This document shows positions 1 to 5,329 of a stretch of 5,329 nt of DNA, piece after piece. Under the pieces are notes generated by a model. It was given only the letters and a program-made list of their open reading frames with translations, searched no databases and was not told the origin of the DNA. Location of the stretch: contig CAIYQV010000029.1 in NCBI GenBank assembly GCA_903928365.1, positions 1 to 5,329 of the forward strand, written 5' to 3'. Every line of letters starts with the position of its first letter. Within the stretch, counting starts at the first letter, position 1. Position numbers and translations under genes: made by a program. The DNA comes from an uncultured Flavobacteriia bacterium (GTDB lineage Bacteria > Bacteroidota > Bacteroidia > Flavobacteriales_D > Crocinitomicaceae).

Positions 1-783
1 GGTCATTCGCTCGGAAATAATATTCTTGGTACGCAGGAGACCGTTCGATCGTTCACGAAGGAAGATTTACTTGGTTTTGTAAAAAGAAGCTTTACATCGG
101 ATAACATGGTTATCTCCTTTGTGGGTGACATGGAGCTCAGTGAACTTCAAACCGTTTTAGAACGTGATTTTGAAAAATGTCCCAAATCCAAAGGAGATGT
201 TCATTACGAACAGTCCATTCCAGAAAAACGTTTTTCAGTCAGATCAAAAGAGGCCAATTACCAGTCGCACGCAATCGTCGGTGGTTTCGCACCTGGTTAC
301 AGCCATGATTCTCGCAGGGGAATGACCTTGCTGACCAATATTCTGGGTGGTCCAGCACTCAATTCACGTTTGACATTATCCATTCGTGAAAAATATGGCT
401 ATGCATACAATGTAGAGGCCAGTTACACTCCTTATGCCGATACGGGCTATTGGAATGTGTATTTAGGCACCGATAACAAGAATCTCGATAAGGCAGTTCA
501 ATTGGTTTATAAGGAACTCGCTATCCTTCGGGATAAAAAGCTGGGCGTTCTTCAATTGGCAAGGGCGAAGGAGCAGTTAAAAGGTCACCTTGCGCTCGGT
601 ATGGATAGTAATTCGGGTTTGATGCTGGGCTTAGGAAAAAGTTTGTTGCTCTTTGATCAGATCGATACCATACAAGAAATCTATGCGGGTATTGATCGCC
701 TGACGTCTGAAGAAATCCTTGAAATTGCCAATACCTATTTTGCAAAGGATAATTGCTCCGAACTCATCTTTGAAGTAGCCTGA
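1..783 (+). CDS. M16-family metallopeptidase-like protein, C-terminal part (5' end outside window)
   Basis: The reading frame is open from the first base, so this is the last 260 residues of a longer protein; the ATG at 106 is internal. Before it the frame reads HSLGNNILGTQETVRSF, the usual M16 stretch ahead of the mid-protein strand that continues as NMVISFVGD. The second half carries the hallmark of the inactive M16 repeat: a VGGFAPGYS strand, then a helix with LTNILGGPALNSRL, then IREKYGYAYNV, and a strand ending in YLGTDN. M16 members (processing-peptidase-like, PqqL-like, about 410-430 residues in Bacteroidota) degrade or trim peptides in a clamshell chamber. The zinc motif HxxEH belongs to the missing N-terminal half, so catalytic activity cannot be judged. 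Cellular location is also unknown because the N-terminus is absent. The gene ends in TGA at 781-783, with no gene close downstream. Confidence 0.9.
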   Translation, partial: GHSLGNNILGTQETVRSFTKEDLLGFVKRSFTSDNMVISFVGDMELSELQTVLERDFEKCPKSKGDVHYEQSIPEKRFSVRSKEANYQSHAIVGGFAPGYSHDSRRGMTLLTNILGGPALNSRLTLSIREKYGYAYNVEASYTPYADTGYWNVYLGTDNKNLDKAVQLVYKELAILRDKKLGVLQLARAKEQLKGHLALGMDSNSGLMLGLGKSLLLFDQIDTIQEIYAGIDRLTSEEILEIANTYFAKDNCSELIFEVA

Positions 784-929
784 ATCGGGTTTGAAAGTTC
801 AATACCGTTTTTTCGCTGAATGAAACAACTGCTTCGTTGAAGTTAATTGCATTGCGCAGGGTTCTCACCCTATCTTCGTTTCAAGTTTAATGGTTATAGT
901 AGTAGATTAGTTTAGGTTTAGAAGCAGTG

Positions 930-979
930 TTCAATGTTAGCGTTACTGAAAACCCAAAATGCAGTAACGTATCATTGAA
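930..979 (+). other. Long two-part RNA hairpin
   Basis: The outer stem pairs TTCAATG (930-936) with CATTGAA (973-979). After a small internal loop (TTA against AT), the inner stem pairs GCGTTACTG (940-948) with CAGTAACGT (962-970), closing with one G-U pair. The apical loop is 13 nt and A/C-rich. Sixteen nearly perfect pairs in 50 nt are unlikely by chance in non-coding sequence. There is no T-tract after it, so it is not a terminator. It is probably one domain of the transcript that ends at 1065. Confidence 0.7.
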
Positions 980-1035
980 GGCAAGTTTAGAGCGGTTCAG
1001 GGCAACTTTTAACGAGTTCGGATCGGTCTGAACGG

Positions 1036-1066
1036 AAAAGACTCCTCAAAAGGGAGTCTTTTTTTG
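1036..1066 (+). terminator. Rho-independent terminator upstream of glnA
   Basis: A perfect 10-bp stem pairs AAAAGACTCC (1036-1045) with GGAGTCTTTT (1053-1062) across a 7-nt loop. An uninterrupted run of seven T (1059-1065) follows, then G and four more T. It ends whatever is transcribed from the peptidase gene or from the candidate RNA before it, and so isolates glnA transcriptionally. Confidence 0.9.
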
Positions 1067-1114
1067 TTTTCATGGATCAAAAATTCGTTTTTTAGTAAAA
1101 ATGCTTGTTAAAAA

Positions 1115-1162
1115 TAGGGGTGTTAATAAATAAAACACATAAAAATTTGGAATACCCCCCTA
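1115..1162. promoter_or_regulatory. Inverted repeats in the glnA promoter region, possible operator
   Basis: The AT-rich stretch holds two conspicuous GC-rich blocks that are complementary: TAGGGGTGTT (1115-1124) and AATACCCCCCTA (1151-1162). They pair along their length with one G-T pair and a two-C bulge. The 3' block lies between the proposed -33 and -7 elements, where a bound protein or extruded hairpin would affect initiation. A shorter perfect inverted repeat, GTGTT-N9-AACAC (1120-1138), shares its left arm with the first. The function as a nitrogen-responsive site is inferred from position only; no binding protein can be named. Confidence 0.35.
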
Positions 1163-1179
1163 AAAATGATGTAATTTTG
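1146..1179 (+). promoter_or_regulatory. Bacteroidota-type sigma-A promoter for glnA
   Basis: TAATTTTG (1172-1179) fits the Bacteroidota -7 consensus TAnnTTTG exactly. TTTG (1146-1149) lies 22 bp upstream, at the long end of the usual spacing for the -33 element. Initiation would fall at about 1184-1188, giving a leader of only about 8-12 nt before the ATG at 1196. That leaves almost no room for leader-RNA control and points to control of initiation instead. Confidence 0.55.
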
Positions 1180-1195
1180 CTGAAAAATTAATTTT

Positions 1196-3382
1196 ATGGC
1201 GACCATTAGACAGAAAGCATACCAGGATGTGCTTAACAGAACTCCAAAACACATTGAATTGGACGGAAAAATCTCTCAACTTTTCGGAGAAAGTGTTTTC
1301 CATATTGAGGTAATGCGCGAATACCTTCCTTCGGATGCATTCAAGTCTATGATGGAGACTATCCAGAATGGAACACAATTGGATCGCAAAATGGCTGATC
1401 AGGTTGCTTCTGCCATGAAAGACTGGGCTTTGACAAAAGGAGCTACACACTATACCCACTGGTTTCAACCACTAACAGGAGCAACAGCAGAAAAGCACGA
1501 TGCGTTTTTCAAACCTGTAGGACCGGGAAAAGCGATTGAGTCGTTTAATGGTGAGTTGTTGGTGCAACAGGAACCGGATGCATCTTCTTTTCCAAATGGT
1601 GGGATTCGAAATACATTTGAAGCTCGTGGTTATACTGCTTGGGATCCGTCATCTCCGGCGTTCGTAATTGGAAAAACATTGTGCATCCCAACAATTTTCA
1701 TTTCATACACAGGTGAGTCACTTGACTACAAAATGCCTTTGCTAAAAGCGCTGAACGTGGTTGACCAAGCTGCCGTCGATGTATGTCAGTATTTTGACAA
1801 GAATGTCACGAAAGTGAATGCTACTTTAGGATGGGAGCAAGAGTATTTTCTTATTGATCAAGCTTTATTTAATGCGCGTCCGGATCTAATGATGACGGGT
1901 CGTGCGTTGTTCGGACATGCGCCGGCAAAAGGTCAGCAGCTGGAGGATCATTATTTTGGATCTATTCCTGAGCGTGTGAATGCGTTTATGCGTGAGTACG
2001 AAGTAGAATCATTGAAATTAGGTATACCTGTAACCACACGCCATAATGAGGTTGCACCAAACCAATTTGAATGCGCGCCGATCTTCGAAGAATGTAACCT
2101 TGCGAATGACCACAACCTCTTGTTGATGGATCTCATGGAAAAGATCGCTCGCAAACATGATTTTCGTGTGTTATTGCATGAAAAACCGTTCTCAGGTGTG
2201 AATGGATCAGGAAAACATAACAACTGGTCACTTGGTACGAACACAGGAGTCAACCTGTTGGCTCCTGGCAAGAATCCAAAATCTAACTTACAGTTCCTTA
2301 CCTTCTTCGTGAATACAATCAAAGCGATCCACGATTACGATGATGTTTTGCGTGCGTGTATCGCGAGTGCAGGAAATGATCACCGTCTAGGGGCAAATGA
2401 GGCTCCGCCGGCAATCATTTCTACATTTATCGGTTCACAGCTTTCTGCATTATTGGACGATATTGAGAAGAATGTGAAAAGTGGTAAAATGACACCACAG
2501 GATAAAACGGAGTTGAAACTCAATATCGGTAAAATTCCGCAGATCATGTTGGATAATACGGATCGTAACCGTACATCACCGTTTGCTTTTACAGGTAACA
2601 AATTTGAATTCAGAGCAGTTGGTTCTTCTGCGAACTGTGCTTCTGCCATGATCGTTTTGAATACCATTATGGCTAAGCAATTGAAGGAATTTAAGAAATT
2701 AGTTGATGCACGTATTAAGAAAGGTGAAGCTAAAGATGAAGCGATCTTGAAAGAGTTGCAAAAACTGATCAAGGAATCGAAACGTATTCGTTTTGAAGGA
2801 AACGGTTACGGTGAAGAGTGGGTGAAAGATGCAGAGAAACGAGGCTTGAAGAACTTGAAAGATACGCCGAGAGCCTTGCAGGTATGGGGAGACAAAAAAG
2901 TCATTGCGTTGTTTGATGAGATGAAGGTGTTGTCACCTCGCGAATTGGAAGCACGTAAGGAGATTGAATTTGAGAACTACATTCTGAAACTTCAGATCGA
3001 AGCGCGTATCATGGGTGACGTAGTGAGTTCAATGATCATCCCAGCGGTAGTTGATTACCAGAATAAATTGATCAAGAATGTTCAGGGACTGATCGATGTT
3101 CTGGGAAGCAAAGCAGGTAAGGAAGCGGCTAAAACACAAATTGAACTGATCCAACGCATTGCGATTCATACCAACAAAATGAAAGCAGCAGCGGATGCCA
3201 TGTTGATGGAACGTAAAGCAGCCAATAAGATCGAACATGCGGAAGATAAAGCCTTTGCTTATTGCGATAAGGTACGTGTTCATTTTGACGAGATTCGTTA
3301 CCACGCAGATAAATTAGAGTTACTGATTGAGGACGAATTATGGCCGATGCCTAAATTCAGAGAGATGTTGTTCACAAGATAA
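1196..3382 (+). CDS. glnA: Glutamine synthetase type III (GSIII, GlnN class)
   Basis: It makes glutamine from glutamate, ammonium and ATP in the cytoplasm, the main ammonium-assimilating step. At 728 residues it has the length of GSIII (about 700-730), far longer than GSI or GSII (about 350-470). Recognisable blocks in order are GATAEKHDAF (95-104), IRNTFEARGYTAWDPSSPAF (137-156), a metal/glutamate site GWEQEYFLID (212-221), TTRHNEVAPNQFECAPIFEE (280-299), the nucleotide-side motif NGSGKHNNWSLGTNTG (336-351), and DNTDRNRTSPFAF then KFEFRAVGSSANCA (453-482). The last 130 or so residues are helical and charged, as in the family. GSIII enzymes are known as large homo-oligomers of stacked hexamers. 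The start is chosen because it follows a TAnnTTTG promoter by a few bases and begins the conserved N-terminus; no Shine-Dalgarno is visible, which is normal here. It has its own promoter and terminator, so it is monocistronic. No PII or ammonium-transporter gene adjoins it in the window. The gene looks intact. Confidence 0.97.
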   Translation: MATIRQKAYQDVLNRTPKHIELDGKISQLFGESVFHIEVMREYLPSDAFKSMMETIQNGTQLDRKMADQVASAMKDWALTKGATHYTHWFQPLTGATAEKHDAFFKPVGPGKAIESFNGELLVQQEPDASSFPNGGIRNTFEARGYTAWDPSSPAFVIGKTLCIPTIFISYTGESLDYKMPLLKALNVVDQAAVDVCQYFDKNVTKVNATLGWEQEYFLIDQALFNARPDLMMTGRALFGHAPAKGQQLEDHYFGSIPERVNAFMREYEVESLKLGIPVTTRHNEVAPNQFECAPIFEECNLANDHNLLLMDLMEKIARKHDFRVLLHEKPFSGVNGSGKHNNWSLGTNTGVNLLAPGKNPKSNLQFLTFFVNTIKAIHDYDDVLRACIASAGNDHRLGANEAPPAIISTFIGSQLSALLDDIEKNVKSGKMTPQDKTELKLNIGKIPQIMLDNTDRNRTSPFAFTGNKFEFRAVGSSANCASAMIVLNTIMAKQLKEFKKLVDARIKKGEAKDEAILKELQKLIKESKRIRFEGNGYGEEWVKDAEKRGLKNLKDTPRALQVWGDKKVIALFDEMKVLSPRELEARKEIEFENYILKLQIEARIMGDVVSSMIIPAVVDYQNKLIKNVQGLIDVLGSKAGKEAAKTQIELIQRIAIHTNKMKAAADAMLMERKAANKIEHAEDKAFAYCDKVRVHFDEIRYHADKLELLIEDELWPMPKFREMLFTR

Positions 3383-3387
3383 ATCTG

Positions 3388-3414
3388 AGAGCCCTGAGAG
3401 GGGCTCTTTTTTTT
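3388..3414 (+). terminator. Rho-independent terminator of glnA
   Basis: AGAGCCCT (3388-3395) pairs with GGGGCTCT (3400-3407), with one G-U pair, around a GAGA tetraloop of the stable GNRA type. Eight T follow at 3407-3414. It begins six bases after the glnA stop codon and separates glnA from the response regulator gene. Confidence 0.94.
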
Positions 3415-3424
3415 GCGTTATCAC

Positions 3425-3454
3425 TTGTTGTTTTGGAAGGGTTGATTACCTTTG
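3425..3454 (+). promoter_or_regulatory. Bacteroidota-type sigma-A promoter for the response regulator
   Basis: TACCTTTG (3447-3454) matches TAnnTTTG exactly. TTG at 3425-3427 lies 19 bp upstream, the preferred spacing. The start of transcription should fall near 3459-3463, about 15 nt before the ATG. The -33 element begins only about ten bases after the T-tract of the glnA terminator, so the two elements fill nearly the whole intergenic space. Confidence 0.62.
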
Positions 3455-3476
3455 TTTAAAATTATTCTAAATAAGC

Positions 3477-4154
3477 ATGCGGGTAATTCTGGCAGATAGC
3501 AACGAACTAGTTAGAGTAGGAATGAGAACCATTCTTAATTCTCACGGAGGCTTTAAGATCGTTGGTGAAGCTAGAGACAACAAGGAACTTCAGGAACTTG
3601 TAAAAAGCTTTGATGTTTCAGTGGTACTGATCGATTATACCAGCGCAGGTTTTGATATCGATATTATTCATAAACTTCTTCAGTCTAAAAAGGATTTGAG
3701 ATTCGTGGCGATCACTCCGGAACAGTCAGCGCAGACATTAGTAGATGCCTTGAGAAGCGGTGTGCAAAGCTATGTGAAGAAAGATTGTGATCTGGCAGAA
3801 ATCATAAATGCCGTAGAAGAAACCTGGCGTGGACATAAATTCTTTTGTGGACAGATTCTCGAAACGATTCAACGTGCATCTATCGATGTGAACGATATTG
3901 ATTTCGAATCTTTCAGTTGTGAACCAGTCATGCTATCCGAAAGGGAAAACGAAATCATAACACTTATTGCGGAAGGATTAACGAATGTTCAGATTGCAGA
4001 ACAATTGTTTTTAAGTACGCACACCATCAATACACACCGTAAGAACATCATGTCCAAACTTGGGGTTAAAAATACCGCTGGAATTGTGATGTATGCTGTT
4101 AAAACCAACCTGGTTTCTCCCAATAAATTTCTATTTGCTTCCGACACGATCTGA
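3477..4154 (+). CDS. NarL/FixJ-type response regulator (receiver + LuxR helix-turn-helix), orphan
   Basis: A DNA-binding transcription factor of 225 residues, the normal NarL-family length. Residues 1-118 form a CheY-like receiver: strand MRVILADSN with acidic-pocket D7, phosphoacceptor D53 in VVLIDYTS, switch Thr T80 in VAITPE, and conserved Lys K102 in SYVKKD. Residues 153-213 form the LuxR/GerE helix-turn-helix, beginning LSERENEIITLIAEGLTNVQIAEQL and including the recognition helix LSTHTINTHRKNIMSKLGV. The second acidic residue usually found next to D7 is Ser (S8), a deviation that may weaken Mg binding or phosphorylation, although D7 and D53 remain. Residues 119-152 form a linker. No histidine kinase gene adjoins it, so its partner is unknown. 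The start is supported by a promoter 23 bases upstream and by the receiver beginning at residue 1. There is no Shine-Dalgarno. Its targets cannot be deduced from the sequence; control of glnA is possible by neighbourhood but unsupported. Confidence 0.93.
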   Translation: MRVILADSNELVRVGMRTILNSHGGFKIVGEARDNKELQELVKSFDVSVVLIDYTSAGFDIDIIHKLLQSKKDLRFVAITPEQSAQTLVDALRSGVQSYVKKDCDLAEIINAVEETWRGHKFFCGQILETIQRASIDVNDIDFESFSCEPVMLSERENEIITLIAEGLTNVQIAEQLFLSTHTINTHRKNIMSKLGVKNTAGIVMYAVKTNLVSPNKFLFASDTI

Positions 4155-4194
4155 GTCAAGTATCTTTTTTTAAATTATTTTGGCAAGAAGATTG

Positions 4195-4214
4195 AACCGA
4201 TCTGATGGACGGTT
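4195..4214 (+). repeat. Short inverted repeat ahead of the lipoprotein gene
   Basis: AACCG (4195-4199) is complementary to CGGTT (4210-4214), separated by ten bases. It lies 24 bases before the lipoprotein start. There is no T-tract, so it is not a terminator. It could be a weak operator or leader hairpin, or chance. The rest of the 83-base gap after the regulator gene shows only a T-run (4164-4171) without a stem and no exact TAnnTTTG. Confidence 0.2.
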
Positions 4215-4237
4215 GTAAAAGTGTCATATTTGACGAG

Positions 4238-5329
4238 ATGAAACGAATTCTTCCAATACTCATTTTCCTAGTCTCCGCCTGCAGTCATTCACGCGAGGCG
4301 TGCGATGCATATAGTGCTGATTCCGGTTCCGGTTCGGTTTCAGATAGAAATAAACCTGAGCGTTATCGTTCTGTACCATCTCCGGATTTTTCGGATTCCG
4401 TTGCTGTGACTCAGGCACAAAATCTTGCAATGGAAGAAGTTGCGGTTCAAACTATAATGGTTGTTTCTGAAAAGAAATCAGCAGAGTTCAAACAGGAATC
4501 AGTCAGTATTTCAACATCAAATCAGCAACTTATTTCCGCGACCTATGTTGAGTTAGCTAACTTGAATTCTTCCATATCAGCACAACGAACGCAACGAAAT
4601 CCTGCAGAGCAAGATCAAGTTAGAATGAATAAAGATGTCCAGTTGCTCGGCCAAATAGCACCTGAGTCATTTGAGTACAATCTGTATAAATACGTGTCCG
4701 GTAATTATGATGTTTCTCGTATTTCTTTCCTAGAGAAAGCCGCGGAATTGCAACCATCAAATAAAGAAGTAGTCCTTCAATTAGCGTCATATTTCGTTTG
4801 TATGGACGATGATATTGGTTCTTTGAATTACCTTGACAAATGGTCAAGAGGCTTATCCAAGGATCAAAAAGATTTGACTTACTCCATAGACCTCTTGAAT
4901 TCTATAGATGAAAACGGGATATTGGTCGTACATGGTATCAATGATACCTACAGTGCGCTTTTACAGCAATTGAAGTATAAATTCAGAACGGATATTCGGA
5001 TTGTGTCGCTTGAATTGTTGCAGAGCCAACAATACAGAAAATCGTTAATATCAAAAGGGATTAAGCTGCCTGATTCAGAACTGATCGATCGCCGTTACCT
5101 GGAAGCATTGTGTCAGTTGAACAAAGAAAAGAATCCGTTTCTATCGATGACCATTCCTAAGGAATATTTGACTGGAATGTCTTCACGTCTTTTTGCTGTA
5201 GGATTGACGTTTGAATACAGTGAACAAGTCGATTTCGATAATTTTTACCGCAATGAGCTTTTGTGGAATAGCAAATTATCTAAGGATTTGCTGAAGGAAT
5301 TACAACAAAAGGAAAATAGAACTAGCACC
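4238..5329 (+). CDS. Predicted lipoprotein of unknown function with TPR-like and DUF2723-tail-like regions (3' end outside window)
   Basis: An open frame of 364 codons runs from ATG at 4238 off the right edge without a stop. Residues 1-15 (MKRILPILIFLVSAC) form a signal peptide with a lipobox, VSA before Cys15, so the protein should be lipidated and exported. No acidic cluster typical of a surface-export signal follows the Cys, so its final membrane face is uncertain. Residues 16-128 are Ser/Gln/Thr-rich and probably disordered, with a small hexamer repeat (TTCCGG) encoding SGSGS. Residues 147-202 are helical and TPR-like (YNLYKYVSGNYDVSRISFLE, then AAELQPSNKEVVLQLASYF). From 228, ILVVHGINDTYSALLQQ and FRTDIRIVSLELL, followed by NPFLSMTIPKEYL and RLFAVGLTFEYSE, resemble the soluble C-terminal part of DUF2723 proteins; this is from memory of the family pattern. 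No transmembrane span follows the signal peptide. The start codon lies 83 bases after the regulator's stop, with no Shine-Dalgarno and no clear promoter, so cotranscription with the regulator is possible. Confidence 0.85.
   Translation, partial: MKRILPILIFLVSACSHSREACDAYSADSGSGSVSDRNKPERYRSVPSPDFSDSVAVTQAQNLAMEEVAVQTIMVVSEKKSAEFKQESVSISTSNQQLISATYVELANLNSSISAQRTQRNPAEQDQVRMNKDVQLLGQIAPESFEYNLYKYVSGNYDVSRISFLEKAAELQPSNKEVVLQLASYFVCMDDDIGSLNYLDKWSRGLSKDQKDLTYSIDLLNSIDENGILVVHGINDTYSALLQQLKYKFRTDIRIVSLELLQSQQYRKSLISKGIKLPDSELIDRRYLEALCQLNKEKNPFLSMTIPKEYLTGMSSRLFAVGLTFEYSEQVDFDNFYRNELLWNSKLSKDLLKELQQKENRTST

Larger units (their letters stand above)
820..1066 (+). ncRNA. Candidate structured small RNA (or structured 3' UTR) ending in an intrinsic terminator
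   Basis: This stretch lacks a credible reading frame but is dense in complementary segments. ACTGCTTC (828-835) is an exact complement of GAAGCAGT (921-928) and could close a domain of about 100 nt. Inside it, TTGAA (837-841) can pair with TTCAA (880-884), and AGGGT (858-862) with ACCCT (867-871) around a TCTC loop. The 3' strand of that domain (about 885-920) is TAG-rich and seems unpaired. Next come a long hairpin (930-979), a short hairpin (1016-1033, loop TCGG) and the terminator (1036-1065). A closed stem, open bubble and apical hairpin recall the 6S RNA layout, but I cannot match it to a known family by eye. It is clearly not tmRNA, RNase P or SRP RNA by their conserved motifs. The 5' end is a guess: no exact TAnnTTTG lies upstream, only CATCTTTG at 765-772 inside the peptidase gene. 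It may simply be a long 3' UTR. Confidence 0.42.

Noticed and set aside
521..745. Minus-strand open frame of 74 codons
   Set aside because: It lies wholly antisense to the well-conserved M16 coding sequence and its product has no recognisable family features.
106..783. ATG at 106 as the real start of the first gene
   Set aside because: The same frame is open to base 1 and the upstream residues fit the M16 family, so this Met is internal.
935..979. Tiny open frame of 14 codons (MLALLKTQ...) as a leader peptide
   Set aside because: It coincides with the long hairpin, has no start signal, and has no composition pointing to attenuation control.
1160..1468. Minus-strand open frame of 102 codons across the start of glnA
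   Set aside because: It is a shadow of the glutamine synthetase frame; the Cys/His/Phe-rich product looks like antisense translation.
1951..3304. Three minus-strand open frames of 91-130 codons
   Set aside because: All lie inside the glutamine synthetase coding sequence, which is conserved throughout, and none has a promoter or family motif.
4148..4205. GATCTGA direct repeat (4148-4154 and 4199-4205)
   Set aside because: Seven bases in two copies, one inside the regulator's 3' end, is within chance expectation.
4225..4232. CATATTTG as a -7 promoter element for the lipoprotein gene
   Set aside because: It has one mismatch to the consensus, no TTG at suitable spacing, and would place the transcription start inside the coding sequence.
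4620..4847. Minus-strand open frame of 75 codons
   Set aside because: It is antisense to the lipoprotein frame, which is supported by a signal peptide and 364 uninterrupted codons.

Overview
The window looks like chromosomal DNA from a member of the Bacteroidota, probably the Flavobacteriia. The evidence is a type III (GlnN-class) glutamine synthetase, two close matches to the Bacteroidota sigma-A promoter (TTG about 19-22 bp upstream of TAnnTTTG), no Shine-Dalgarno sequence before any visible start codon, and moderate AT content. Placement near Fluviicola/Crocinitomicaceae is only an impression from protein style. All four protein genes lie on the + strand, and nothing suggests a mobile element, CRISPR array, tRNA or rRNA.

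Layout: (1) positions 1-783 hold the C-terminal 260 codons of an M16-family zinc-protease-like protein whose start lies left of the window. (2) Positions 784-1195 form a 412-base gap without a gene. It holds a chain of RNA hairpins ending in a strong intrinsic terminator (1036-1065), which may be a small non-coding RNA or a long structured 3' end of the peptidase transcript. It is followed by an AT-rich promoter region with GC-rich inverted-repeat arms. (3) Positions 1196-3382 encode glutamine synthetase III, closed by a strong terminator (3388-3414). (4) Positions 3477-4154 encode an orphan NarL/FixJ-type response regulator with its own promoter. (5) From 4238 to the right edge runs an open frame for a lipoprotein of unknown function; it has no stop codon in the window and so is easily missed. 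It carries a TPR-like helical segment and a C-terminal part that resembles the soluble end of DUF2723-type proteins.

The genes appear to be separate transcription units rather than one operon: a terminator follows both the peptidase region and glnA, and glnA and the regulator each have a recognisable promoter. Glutamine synthetase is the ammonium-assimilating housekeeping enzyme. No sequence evidence shows that the neighbouring regulator controls it. The points most worth a second look are the structured RNA in the first gap, the inverted repeats overlapping the glnA promoter, the altered acidic pocket of the response regulator, and the lipoprotein's DUF2723-like tail.
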